This document shows, one piece after another, positions 1 through 7,619 of a stretch of DNA of 19,092 nt (its first letter is position 1; each line of letters begins with the position of its first letter). Below the pieces are notes generated by a model. The model made no database searches. It was not told the origin of the DNA and saw only the letters and a list, made by a program, of their open reading frames with translations. Source of the DNA: an uncultured Collinsella sp. Its GTDB lineage: Bacteria; Actinomycetota; Coriobacteriia; Coriobacteriales; Coriobacteriaceae. The stretch covers positions 1-19,092 of the forward strand of contig CAAEOW010000156.1 in assembly GCA_900757705.1 (NCBI GenBank). The letters are read 5' to 3'. The translations under genes and the position numbers were made by a program.

Positions 1-1
1 A

Positions 2-706
2 ATGCAAAAACGCATAACCATCTTTGATACCGTCCGCGGGTTTACGATGATTTCTATGGCAGGTTTTCACGCTTGCTATGATCTCGCCTACCTGTACGGC
101 TGGGATATGCCTTGGTTTACCCAGACTGTCTTTCAAGACGTCTGGCGCGCCAGCATCAGCTGGGTATTTTTGTTTATCGCGGGTTGGATGTGCACGCTCT
201 CACGCAACAATGCCAAACGAGCGGCTAAGTACGCTGCCGCAGCTTTGGTCGTCTGGATCGCAACAACGCTCGTATCGGTCGACGATTCAGTGAACTTTGG
301 CATCATTTATTGCATGGCGGTGTGCACCGCGGTGGTTGCGTTCACCCGTCCGTTACTCCAAAAATTACCGGGCTCATGGGGCATCGCAGCGTGCCTTGTT
401 CTTTTTGCCCTAACCTGGGGCATTCCAAAGGCGGTCTACCCACTCCCCTACCTGGCATGGCTTGGATTCCCAGGCCCGGGTTTTGTTTCGGGAGATTACT
501 ATCCGCTCATACCGTTTGTCTTTATGTACCTTACCGGCTTTTTTGCTGCCCAGGCAGCACAAGCATCAAGTCTCGAAGCGCCAGCATGGGCATACGCCAA
601 TCCTATCCCGGCGCTCGCAGTCCTGGGTCGGCATGCCTTACCGTTCTACCTGCTCCATCAGCCAGTCATTCTAGGCGTGCTAGAAATCGTTTATTCCGTA
701 CGATAG
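2..706 (+). CDS. DUF1624 / heparan-alpha-glucosaminide N-acetyltransferase-like membrane protein
   Basis: This 234-residue polytopic membrane protein resembles the DUF1624 (HGSNAT catalytic-like, YeiB-related) family. Those proteins are thought to move acyl groups across or at the cytoplasmic membrane; the substrate here is unknown. The N-terminus carries the family-type DTVRG then FHACYDL (H23, D27) inside the first membrane segment. A second segment with FLFIAG lies near residue 55-61. A DYYPLIPF stretch is near 165-172, and a C-terminal GRHALPFYLLHQP motif (H211, H219) closes the protein. About six or seven hydrophobic segments are visible. The ATG lies one base from the window edge, so its ribosome-binding site cannot be seen and an upstream start is not excluded, but the N-terminus looks complete for the family. 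It is the only gene on this strand and overlaps the 3' end of hflX convergently by 16 bases. Confidence 0.75.
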   Translation: MQKRITIFDTVRGFTMISMAGFHACYDLAYLYGWDMPWFTQTVFQDVWRASISWVFLFIAGWMCTLSRNNAKRAAKYAAAALVVWIATTLVSVDDSVNFGIIYCMAVCTAVVAFTRPLLQKLPGSWGIAACLVLFALTWGIPKAVYPLPYLAWLGFPGPGFVSGDYYPLIPFVFMYLTGFFAAQAAQASSLEAPAWAYANPIPALAVLGRHALPFYLLHQPVILGVLEIVYSVR

Positions 707-1980
707 CGCTCGAGCCGCGGTGTAATACGAGCCGGCAGTTTCGCCACAATGCGAACGCCGTCCTCGAGATATTCCTCATGCAGAAGGGTTCCCTGCTCAT
801 GCACCAGCGTGATGAGAGCGCTCTCACGATACGGGATATCAGCGGAGAGCAACACATCGGTGGCAGCTGCCTCGCGAGCAATCCGGTCGACGAGATCGTC
901 GAGCCCTTCGCCCGTTTGAGCCGAGAACAGAACGGCCTCCGGATAGCGACGACGGAAACTCAATCGATCGACGCTATCGAGAAGATCGATTTTATTGAAT
1001 ACGGTAAGCGTTAAACGCTCTCCGGCGCCGATCTCATCAAGCACGCGGTCGACAGCCTCCAGCTGCCGCTCATAGTCCTCGTCAGACGCATCTACGACTT
1101 TGAGAATTAGATCGGCACCCAAAACCTCGGACAGCGTCGATTTAAAGGCATCGACCAGACCATGGGGCAGCTTTTGAATAAAGCCGACGGTATCGGTAAT
1201 CGTCATGCCGCGACCGCCGGGCAGACGATACGAACGCGTCGTAGGGTCGAGCGTAGCAAACAGCTTGTCCTGCGAAAGTACCGTAGAGCCGGTCAGACGA
1301 TTGAGTAACGTCGATTTACCGGCATTGGTATAACCGGCTAACGCGACGCGAAACGCCGGGGACTCAATGCGACTCTTGGATTGAACATCGCGACGCTGTT
1401 CAACCTGCTTGAGCTCACGACGAAGCGCAGCGATCTTATTACGAATGAGGCGACGGTCGACCTCGAGCTGACTTTCGCCCTGACCAAAACGTGAACCGAT
1501 GCCGCCGCGCGTCTGCTCCTTGGCGAGATGGCTCCACATGCCACGCAGGCGAGGCAACAAATATTGAAGCTGTGCCAGCTGTACCTGCAGGCGTCCCTCA
1601 CGCGTCTGAGCATGCAGGCCAAAGATATCCAGGATCAGTGCAGTACGATCGATAATCTTTACCGGCTCGCCCACGGCTTTCTCCAAATAGGATTGCTGCG
1701 AGGGGGTCAGGTCGTCGTCAAAAATAACGACATCGGCATCCATGCGATGCACCAGGCCGCACAGCTCCTCTACCTTACCGGAACCGATAAACGATTTAGG
1801 ATACGGCTTTACCAAACGCTGCGACAAGCGTGCCACGCACTGGGCACCAGCTGTGTGGGCAAGACGCTTCAGCTCATCAAGCGAGCGATCGAGCGGCCAT
1901 GCATTGTCGCGCCACTCAACACCAACTAAAATGGCACGCTCGGGCTCGGGTGCCGTGGGAACAAGGGGGAAACGGGGCAT
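691..1980 (-). CDS. hflX: GTPase HflX, ribosome-associated
   Basis: HflX is a translational GTPase that binds the 50S subunit and splits or rescues stalled ribosomes under stress. The 429-residue length is normal. The N-terminal HflX domain (about 15-150) includes FIGSGKVEEL near 64-73. A glycine-rich linker follows at about 159-170, then a helical connector, then the G domain. The G motifs are clear: P-loop GYTNAGKST (216-224), DTVGF (263-267), NKID (329-332) and SAQ (353-355). The glycine-rich loop reads SRFGQGESQLE where most HflX proteins have RGPGET, so it is an unusual variant. The start ATG shares one base with the miaA stop (TAATG), and a GAGG lies 7 bases upstream, which suggests coupling to MiaA translation. 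It is the last gene of its block. Confidence 0.95.
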   Translation of the reverse strand: MPRFPLVPTAPEPERAILVGVEWRDNAWPLDRSLDELKRLAHTAGAQCVARLSQRLVKPYPKSFIGSGKVEELCGLVHRMDADVVIFDDDLTPSQQSYLEKAVGEPVKIIDRTALILDIFGLHAQTREGRLQVQLAQLQYLLPRLRGMWSHLAKEQTRGGIGSRFGQGESQLEVDRRLIRNKIAALRRELKQVEQRRDVQSKSRIESPAFRVALAGYTNAGKSTLLNRLTGSTVLSQDKLFATLDPTTRSYRLPGGRGMTITDTVGFIQKLPHGLVDAFKSTLSEVLGADLILKVVDASDEDYERQLEAVDRVLDEIGAGERLTLTVFNKIDLLDSVDRLSFRRRYPEAVLFSAQTGEGLDDLVDRIAREAAATDVLLSADIPYRESALITLVHEQGTLLHEEYLEDGVRIVAKLPARITPRLERYRTE

Positions 1981-2918
1981 TAGGCAGCCTCAATACGATG
2001 CAGGATATCCTCAACGACCTCATCGATCGTACATTCATCCATATCAAACCACACGATACGGTCATCGCGCTTAAACCACGAAAGCTGACGCTTGGCATAA
2101 CGACGCGAACGCATCTTAATGAGTTCGCGAGCCTCATCCATGCTCATCACGCCATTGAAAGCATCGATGATCTCTTTATAGCCAATTGCCTGCATCGACG
2201 TCAGGGCATCACCCAGCCCCTGGCCCATAAGACCGCGGACCTCATCGACAAGACCCTGCTCAAACATCAGATCGACGCGCAGGTTAATGCGTTCATAGAG
2301 CACCTCGCGATTTCGCGTCAGGCCAAACCATAACGCATGATAATGCTCGCGCGGAAAACTAAACTGCGATTTTTGCTGCGCATAGGAAACGCCATCATCG
2401 TGCATTTCGAGCGCGCGAATCACACGGCGCACGTTATGGGGATGAATAACAGCAGCCGATTCTGGATCGCGCTCGGCAAGCAAGGCATGCAGTTCTTCCT
2501 CGCCAATACGCTCGGCAAGCTCCTGATAGCCCGCACGACGATTGTCCTCAAGTTCACCCGAGGGAAAGTCCATCTCATCGAGGGCGGCCTTGAGATACAG
2601 GCCCGTACCCCCGCAAAACACCGGAAGACGTCCTGACCCGAGCAGGCGCTCAACATGCGCGCGAGCGTCGGCCTGGTAAAGCGCTGCAGAGTACGCTACG
2701 CCCGGCTCTACGATGTCAACGAGACGCAGGGGCGCCGTGCACTCATCGGGCGTCATCTTTGCGGTGCCGATATCCATACCGCGATAGATTTGCATCGCAT
2801 CACACGAAAGCACTTCAGACGAAAGGCGAGCGGCCAAACGGTCAGCGACGTCACTTTTACCAACCGCAGTCGGACCGACAATCGCAACGGCGGAAAGACC
2901 TGCCCCGGGAGAAATCAT
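1980..2918 (-). CDS. miaA: tRNA dimethylallyltransferase MiaA
   Basis: MiaA transfers a dimethylallyl group from DMAPP to N6 of A37 in tRNAs that read UNN codons, giving i6A37, the substrate of MiaB. The 312-residue length fits the family. Visible motifs are P-loop GPTAVGKS (15-22), the catalytic D40 with Q43 in SCDAMQIYRGMDIGTAK, and GGTGLYL (103-109). The C-terminal part carries QAIGYKEI and the basic RRYAKRQLSWFKRD stretch that contacts tRNA in the family. The ATG overlaps the miaB stop by one base (TAATG), with a modest GGTGAG ribosome-binding site inside miaB. The stop overlaps the hflX start in the same way. Confidence 0.96.
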   Translation of the reverse strand: MISPGAGLSAVAIVGPTAVGKSDVADRLAARLSSEVLSCDAMQIYRGMDIGTAKMTPDECTAPLRLVDIVEPGVAYSAALYQADARAHVERLLGSGRLPVFCGGTGLYLKAALDEMDFPSGELEDNRRAGYQELAERIGEEELHALLAERDPESAAVIHPHNVRRVIRALEMHDDGVSYAQQKSQFSFPREHYHALWFGLTRNREVLYERINLRVDLMFEQGLVDEVRGLMGQGLGDALTSMQAIGYKEIIDAFNGVMSMDEARELIKMRSRRYAKRQLSWFKRDDRIVWFDMDECTIDEVVEDILHRIEAA

Positions 2919-4288
2919 TAGCGCGGCTCACCCACAACGGAACCTGACAAATACCAAGTCTTAGCAACGTCGACGTCAACATCAACGATCTTACCAATAA
3001 GCTGGTCGATGCTATATCCCTCGGGAATGGGCGCATGAACGGTCTGATTCTTGGGGCTCTTGCCCAGCAGCACCGCATCGTTCTTTTTACTCGTACCCTC
3101 AATGAGCGCCGGCACCACGGTATGGAGCTCACCCTGGTTGTACTCGTGCGCTGTCGTCTCGATAACCTTGACCAGACGGTTAAAGCGCTCAAGGATGACC
3201 TCGTGCGGTGTGGGATCATCAATCTCGGCGGCCGGGGTACCAGCGCGCTTGGAGTAGATAAACGTGTAGGCCTGAGCATAGCGAACGGTCTCGGCAAGTG
3301 AGAGCGTCTGCTCAAAGTCTTCCTCGGTCTCGCCGGGGAAGCCAACGATAATATCGGTCGAGAGCGCAATATCGGGCATGCGGTTTCGAATGCGATCGAC
3401 CAGGTCTAGATAGTCCTCACGCGTATAGCGACGGTTCATCTCTTTTAGAATGCGCGTCGAACCCGACTGAACGGCCAGGTGCAGTTGCGGCATTACGGCA
3501 GGCGTCTCGGCCATGGCGTCGATGGTCTCGGGCAGCAGGTCCTTAGGATGCGAAGACGTAAAGAAGATACGCTCCACACCCGTATCGCCCACGGCACGCA
3601 GCAAATCGGCAAAACGCGGCTTGCCAAACAGATCGCGACCATATGAGTTAACGTTTTGGCCCAGCAGCGTAATCTCACGCACGCCCTGGCGCACCAGACC
3701 GGTCACCTCGTCGACAATCTCCTCGAAGGGGCGGCTCTTTTCGCGACCGCGTACGTACGGCACGATGCAATAGGTGCAGAAATTATTGCAGCCTGTCATG
3801 ATGGGCACCCAGGCGTGATACTGGGTCTCGCGATGCCACGGCATGCTCATGGCATCCGTATCCTCATGCTCATTGGTACGGATATGACGCTTACCATCAA
3901 GAAACGCCTCGGCAATGAGCTCGGCCACATGCGCGATGGAATGTGTACCGAAGATGACGTTGACGTTATCGACGTTGGTGAGCAGGCCCTCGCCATCGCG
4001 CTGCGCGATGCAACCGCCAACGGCAACCACGCGCTTGCCCGAAGGCGAAGGCGGCAGGCTTTTGCAGGAATTGCACTGACCGTACAGGCGAGTATCGGCG
4101 GCCTCGCGCACGCAGCACGTCATGAAGACAACGATATCGGCATGCGCAGGATCGAGCGCCATGAGGCAGCCATATGAATCAAGCAGACCGCTCACACGCT
4201 CGGAGTCGTGCTGATTCATCTGACAGCCAAACGTGCGGATAAAGTAGGTTTTACCGGCAAGAATTTCGCGTGCGGAACGCTGGTCCAT
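2918..4288 (-). CDS. miaB: tRNA-2-methylthio-N6-dimethylallyladenosine synthase MiaB
   Basis: MiaB is a radical-SAM methylthiotransferase that converts i6A37 to ms2i6A37 using two [4Fe-4S] clusters. The N-terminal UPF0004 domain contains TFGCQMNQ, MTCCVRE and GGCIAQ, which supply the auxiliary-cluster cysteines. The radical-SAM cluster motif is CNNFCTYC, followed by VPYVRGREKSR. A C-terminal TRAM domain ends the protein. The reading frame is open to a TTG at 4315, but an AGGA lies 9 bases before the ATG at 4288 and only 3 bases before another ATG at 4294. I therefore chose 4288 (456 residues); starts at 4294 or 4315 are alternatives. The second cysteine motif reads MTCCVRE rather than the usual NTCxVRE. 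The stop overlaps the miaA start. Confidence 0.96.
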   Translation of the reverse strand: MDQRSAREILAGKTYFIRTFGCQMNQHDSERVSGLLDSYGCLMALDPAHADIVVFMTCCVREAADTRLYGQCNSCKSLPPSPSGKRVVAVGGCIAQRDGEGLLTNVDNVNVIFGTHSIAHVAELIAEAFLDGKRHIRTNEHEDTDAMSMPWHRETQYHAWVPIMTGCNNFCTYCIVPYVRGREKSRPFEEIVDEVTGLVRQGVREITLLGQNVNSYGRDLFGKPRFADLLRAVGDTGVERIFFTSSHPKDLLPETIDAMAETPAVMPQLHLAVQSGSTRILKEMNRRYTREDYLDLVDRIRNRMPDIALSTDIIVGFPGETEEDFEQTLSLAETVRYAQAYTFIYSKRAGTPAAEIDDPTPHEVILERFNRLVKVIETTAHEYNQGELHTVVPALIEGTSKKNDAVLLGKSPKNQTVHAPIPEGYSIDQLIGKIVDVDVDVAKTWYLSGSVVGEPR

Positions 4289-4332
4289 ATGCATGTGTCC
4301 TAACGATAAAGGCAAATCAAACTAAGCAAACG

Positions 4333-4650
4333 CTACGCCACGGGCTTAACGTCATCAACAACGACGTTATCCATGGCGGCTCGATTGATTTGATGAACGA
4401 AAATAGAGAGACGGATCGCCGTGCGAGATTCCCCATTGATGAGAATATCGGAGAACACCGGCGCGCAGGAGATATCGAAGCCCGTGGGAATCAAAAAGCC
4501 GCGCGCAATAGCCACGGCCTTAATGGCCTGATTGACGGCACCGGCGCCGACACACTGAATATTGACGGGTACGCCATCTTTGACCATGCCGGCAATGGCG
4601 CCGGCTACGGACGCGGGTGATGATTTGCTTGATACCTTCAGGCAATCCAT
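4333..4650 (-). CDS. spoVS: Stage V sporulation protein S family (SpoVS)
   Basis: SpoVS is a small Alba-like nucleic-acid-binding fold protein; in Bacillus it affects sporulation and septation. The start MDCLKVSSKSSPASVAGAIAG and the core GAGAVNQAIKAVAIARG (residues 35-51) are diagnostic, followed by the usual PVFSDILINGESRTAIRL. The ATG at 4650 has AGGAG 7 bases upstream, so it is preferred over an in-frame TTG at 4689. The protein is 105 residues. Typical SpoVS is near 86, so there is an extra C-terminal tail of roughly 20 residues ending VVVDDVKPVA. It lies between the GHKL ATPase and miaB, the same neighbourhood as in Bacillus. The presumed host does not sporulate, so its role is probably general regulation or nucleoid-related; that is inference. 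Confidence 0.93.
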   Translation of the reverse strand: MDCLKVSSKSSPASVAGAIAGMVKDGVPVNIQCVGAGAVNQAIKAVAIARGFLIPTGFDISCAPVFSDILINGESRTAIRLSIFVHQINRAAMDNVVVDDVKPVA

Positions 4651-4700
4651 GAAGAAACTCCTGCGTTTAAAAGTACGTTTTAACTGCAATAACTGTATCG

Positions 4701-4718
4701 TACCGAGCGGACTCGGTA
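4701..4718 (-). terminator. Hairpin without U-tract after the GHKL ATPase gene
   Basis: A perfect 7-bp inverted repeat (4701-4707 with 4712-4718) leaves a 4-base loop. On the - strand RNA the loop is UCCG. It lies just after the ATPase stop and before spoVS. No T-run follows on either strand, so it may be a weak terminator, an mRNA 3'-end stabiliser or a processing site rather than a classical Rho-independent terminator. Confidence 0.35.
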
Positions 4719-4724
4719 AAGATG

Positions 4725-5810
4725 CTATTCCTCTTTGGCAAGATCGAACGTCACGGTGATACGATCACGTGTAACACGAATCTTAGGGTCGCCGCAGAGG
4801 TTGAGGTAATACCGAGCAGCAAGGTCGTTAAAGTCACGCTCAACGGCTCGTGAGAACTGTGCCATATCATCCTTGGCAATACGCAAGCCGCGGCGGTCCT
4901 TAGCAAGATCGACCGGAGTGGACGCACGCGAGGACGAGTCGCGCTCACGAAGGAGGCGCGCGGTCACGCCGCGAACGGGCTTAATCTGCCCAGCCAAGAT
5001 ACGATGGGCCGTACGCTCGGACATCTCAAGGCCAAGACCCGAACAAATACGGATAAAGTCCTCGGCATCCGATGCAAGCCCCAGTCGATCGACCACCGGA
5101 AGCTCGGCTTCGTCATCAATAAACAAAAGACGGGACGCATCGAGACGACAGGAAGCCTGCGCATGCAGCGTCGCGGCGATTTCGGACGGAGAACCCAAAT
5201 AGACATCACAGGCGCGCAGTTCCTCGAGGGCAAACTCGCAGGCGGCGCGAATGATGTTGTGGGGACCGCGGGCACACACGTAATGACCGTCATCGTCCTT
5301 GACGGCCTGGGGCCAGCTGGACTGATCGGCACGCTCGCTAAGGCGGTCGGTGGCGACGCTCACCTTAAAGGCAGAGCCAAGGTCCACGTCCGACGTGACG
5401 ACACGGGCCTCGTCGGTGTTCTGCTTAATTGAGAACAAAGCCATGCCTCGTCCGTGAACACCCCAGCGATCCATCTTCATGCTCTCGAGCTTAGAGGTCA
5501 CACGAGCATCGAAAATGCGCTCTTGCATGTCCTGCGGCACGCCCGAACCGTTGTCCAGGAAGACGAGCGTGCGGACGCCATCTTCCTTGGTCGTGGCGAG
5601 ATAGACCTTATCGGCGCCGGCATCACGAGCATTACGAAGCATTTCGATGACGATATCCTCGACATGCTGAATGTCGTGCTTTGCCTGACGCCGCTCGGCC
5701 TCCGAAACGCGGAGGCGGACATACCCCTCGCCAAGGTTTTCCTCGACGCGAAGGTTGCCCTCCCCCGACATCGACGCGATAAATGAGATGAGCTCGTTCG
5801 CGTCGCTCAT
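4725..5810 (-). CDS. GHKL-type ATP-binding protein of unknown function
   Basis: This is a 361-residue soluble protein with an N-terminal histidine-kinase/Hsp90/MutL-type (Bergerat) ATP-binding domain. The N-box is E56xxxN60 in EMLRNARDAGA. The G1 box is DNGSG (86-90). The glycine-rich lid GVHGRGMALFS starts at 117. There is no DHp phospho-acceptor helix, receiver domain, transmembrane segment or MutL/Hsp90 signature that I recognise, so it is probably not a sensor kinase. The second half (about 190-361) matches no family I know; it contains an Arg- and Ser-rich patch near residue 280-297. The ATG follows the rny stop after one base (TAACATG) and lacks a Shine-Dalgarno sequence, which implies translational coupling to RNase Y. 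It occupies the position of ymdB in Bacillus. A role linked to RNA turnover or SpoVS is speculation. Confidence 0.8.
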   Translation of the reverse strand: MSDANELISFIASMSGEGNLRVEENLGEGYVRLRVSEAERRQAKHDIQHVEDIVIEMLRNARDAGADKVYLATTKEDGVRTLVFLDNGSGVPQDMQERIFDARVTSKLESMKMDRWGVHGRGMALFSIKQNTDEARVVTSDVDLGSAFKVSVATDRLSERADQSSWPQAVKDDDGHYVCARGPHNIIRAACEFALEELRACDVYLGSPSEIAATLHAQASCRLDASRLLFIDDEAELPVVDRLGLASDAEDFIRICSGLGLEMSERTAHRILAGQIKPVRGVTARLLRERDSSSRASTPVDLAKDRRGLRIAKDDMAQFSRAVERDFNDLAARYYLNLCGDPKIRVTRDRITVTFDLAKEE

Positions 5811-5811
5811 G

Positions 5812-7362
5812 TTATTTAGCGATATCGACAGCGCGGCTCTCGCGAATCACGACGACGCGCACCTGACCGGGATACTCCATCTCTTCCTCGATCTGATGGG
5901 CGATATCGTGAGCCAGGACCGTGGACTGGGCGTCGGAAATCTTGTCCGGCTGCACCATAACGTGAACCTCGCGACCAGCCTGCATAGCATAGGTACGCTC
6001 GACACCGTCATGGGAGTTGGCGATCTCCTCGAGCTTCTCAAGACGCTTGATATAGTTCTCGGCCGACTCGCGGCGGGCACCGGGGCGAGAGGCAGAGACA
6101 GCATCGGCGGCCTGAACGAGGACATCGAGTACTGAATTAGGGTCGACGTCGGCGTGGTGGGCCTCGATGGCGTGAACGATAACGGGCTTCTCGCCATAGC
6201 GGCGGGCAAGCTCGGCGCCAATAACGGCATGCGGGCCCTCGACGTCATGATCGATTGCCTTGCCGAGGTCGTGCAGCAGACCAGCGCGCTTGGCTGTCAC
6301 AACGTCCAGACCAAGCTCGGAAGCCATCACACCGCACAGGTCGGATACCTCGAGGGAGTGCTGAAGCACGTTCTGGCCAAACGAGGTGCGGTAGCGCAGA
6401 GCACCCAGGGTCTTGACGATCTCGGGGTGCAGGTCGTGGATACCGGTATCGAAGGCAGCCTGCTCGCCAGCCTCGCGCACGCGCTGCTGAACCAGGTCGG
6501 CAGCCTTGTGATACATCTCCTCGATACGGGCGGGGTGAATACGGCCGTCGGCGATGAGGTTCTCGAGAGCGACGCGGGCAGTCTCGCGACGGACGGGGTC
6601 GAAGCTCGAGAGCACTACCGTCTCGGGCGTGTCGTCGATCACGAGGTTGACGCCGGACACCTGCTCGAAGGTACGGATGTTACGGCCCTCGCGGCCGATG
6701 ATGCGACCCTTCAGGTCGTCAGAAGGAATATGCACGGAGGTAACGGTGACCTCGGCGGTGTGATCGGCGGCACAGCGCTGAATCGCCAGGGAAAGAATCT
6801 CCTGGGCGGTTTTATGGCACTCCGCGCGAACTTGCTGCTCAGACTCGCGAATAATGGTGGCAGCCTCATGGGTGACCTCGCCACGCACCTTGTCGAGCAG
6901 CTCCTTATGGGCATCCTCGCGGGTAAGGTCGGCGATACGCTCGAGCTCGGAGGTCTGCTTGGCACAGAGCTCCTCAAGCTCACGGGAGCGCTTCTCGACT
7001 TGGCCGGCCTGGCTGGACAGCTGATGCTCGCGCTTATCGAGGGCATCGTTACGGCGATCGAGGGACTCCTCGCGCTGCATCACGCGATTCTCGAGCGTAC
7101 GAATCTCGCTCTTACGCTGCTTGTCCTCGGCCTCGGCAGCCTGCTTATTCTTGATGATCTCTTCCTTGGCCTCAAGCAGAGCCTCTTTTTTGAGGGTCTC
7201 AGCCTGACGCTGTGCATCACCGATCAGGGACTCAGCCTGTGCATGTGCCGACTGAATCTTTTCATCGGCCTCGTGAAGACTACCCTGCTTGGCGGTGCGC
7301 ATGTAGGCAATGGCGGCGACGGCACCCAAAACGATGCCAACGAGCGCTGCAATGATAGGCAT
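5812..7362 (-). CDS. rny: Ribonuclease Y
   Basis: RNase Y is a membrane-anchored endoribonuclease that starts mRNA decay in many Gram-positive bacteria. The 516-residue protein begins with one transmembrane helix (about 4-21). A long charged coiled coil follows to about 190. The KH domain has GRIIGREGRN near 219-228, and the HD domain has catalytic LLHDLGK (H364, D365) after QHSLEVSDL. A GTG two codons upstream is in frame, but it overlaps the AGGAG ribosome-binding site. The ATG at 7362 is 5 bases from that site and is the likely start. The gene heads its block, behind its own promoter and a leader of about 160 nt, and its stop is one base from the ATPase start. RNase J is encoded about 10 kb upstream. 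Confidence 0.96.
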   Translation of the reverse strand: MPIIAALVGIVLGAVAAIAYMRTAKQGSLHEADEKIQSAHAQAESLIGDAQRQAETLKKEALLEAKEEIIKNKQAAEAEDKQRKSEIRTLENRVMQREESLDRRNDALDKREHQLSSQAGQVEKRSRELEELCAKQTSELERIADLTREDAHKELLDKVRGEVTHEAATIIRESEQQVRAECHKTAQEILSLAIQRCAADHTAEVTVTSVHIPSDDLKGRIIGREGRNIRTFEQVSGVNLVIDDTPETVVLSSFDPVRRETARVALENLIADGRIHPARIEEMYHKAADLVQQRVREAGEQAAFDTGIHDLHPEIVKTLGALRYRTSFGQNVLQHSLEVSDLCGVMASELGLDVVTAKRAGLLHDLGKAIDHDVEGPHAVIGAELARRYGEKPVIVHAIEAHHADVDPNSVLDVLVQAADAVSASRPGARRESAENYIKRLEKLEEIANSHDGVERTYAMQAGREVHVMVQPDKISDAQSTVLAHDIAHQIEEEMEYPGQVRVVVIRESRAVDIAK

Positions 7363-7400
7363 GCTCACTCCTTTTTATGGATTCGTTACACAACAAAGCG

Positions 7401-7420
7401 AACCGTCCTTACGAACGGCT
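7401..7420 (-). promoter_or_regulatory. rny leader hairpin with GNRA loop
   Basis: In the - strand transcript, 7420-7413 pairs with 7408-7401 as an 8-bp stem containing two G-U pairs. The loop is GUAA, a GNRA tetraloop. It lies in the rny 5' leader, about 40 nt before the start codon. GNRA loops often stabilise or dock RNA structure. A regulatory role, such as autocontrol by RNase Y, is inferred only from position. Confidence 0.4.
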
Positions 7421-7484
7421 CGCGACATTTGAGTAATATGGGCGCAGCTTATGCGGGTCGGATACAGATAAACATATAAACAAA

Positions 7485-7499
7485 CTCATCACAGATGAG
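7485..7499 (-). promoter_or_regulatory. rny leader hairpin, promoter-proximal
   Basis: A perfect 6-bp inverted repeat (7485-7490 with 7494-7499) with a 3-base loop lies about 25-40 nt downstream of the predicted rny transcription start. It could stabilise the 5' end of the transcript. No known riboswitch pattern is recognised around it. Confidence 0.3.
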
Positions 7500-7528
7500 C
7501 ACATATCACAAAGCAAATGACAGTGTTT

Positions 7529-7557
7529 ATCGTACGTTGAACCACAACAACTGTCAA
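7529..7557 (-). promoter_or_regulatory. Near-consensus sigma70-type promoter for rny
   Basis: On the - strand a perfect TTGACA (-35, 7557-7552) is followed by a 17-base spacer and TACGAT (-10, 7534-7529). Transcription would start near 7522 and read about 160 nt of leader before rny. It is the strongest-looking promoter in the window and probably drives rny through hflX. The -35 box lies directly behind the putative recX terminator. Confidence 0.8.
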
Positions 7558-7562
7558 ATAAA

Positions 7563-7605
7563 TGGCCCCAGCACGGCGGCTAAAACGCGGTGAACGGCAG
7601 GGCCA
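7563..7605 (-). terminator. Putative terminator after recA-recX
   Basis: On the - strand an 8-bp stem (7605-7598 with 7570-7563, two G-U pairs) encloses a 27-base loop and is followed by ATTTATTTG. The loop is long, so the call is weak. Its position, between the recX stop and the rny promoter, fits a terminator of the SOS unit. Confidence 0.35.
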
Positions 7606-7619
7606 CAAAACACATACGC

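Noticed and set aside
4725..5810. Sensor histidine kinase or MutL
   Set aside because: The ATP-binding site is of the shared GHKL type, but there is no phospho-acceptor histidine helix, membrane segment or MutL C-terminal motif.
7401..7420. Second SOS box upstream of rny (CGAACGGCT half-site)
   Set aside because: Only one half matches; the GTTCG partner at the right spacing is missing, and the site is better explained as part of the hairpin.
6154..7479. Long + strand open frame of 441 codons antisense to rny
   Set aside because: It is opposite the coiled-coil, KH and HD domains of RNase Y and runs into the rny leader; the leucine/glycine-rich product is a shadow of codon bias.
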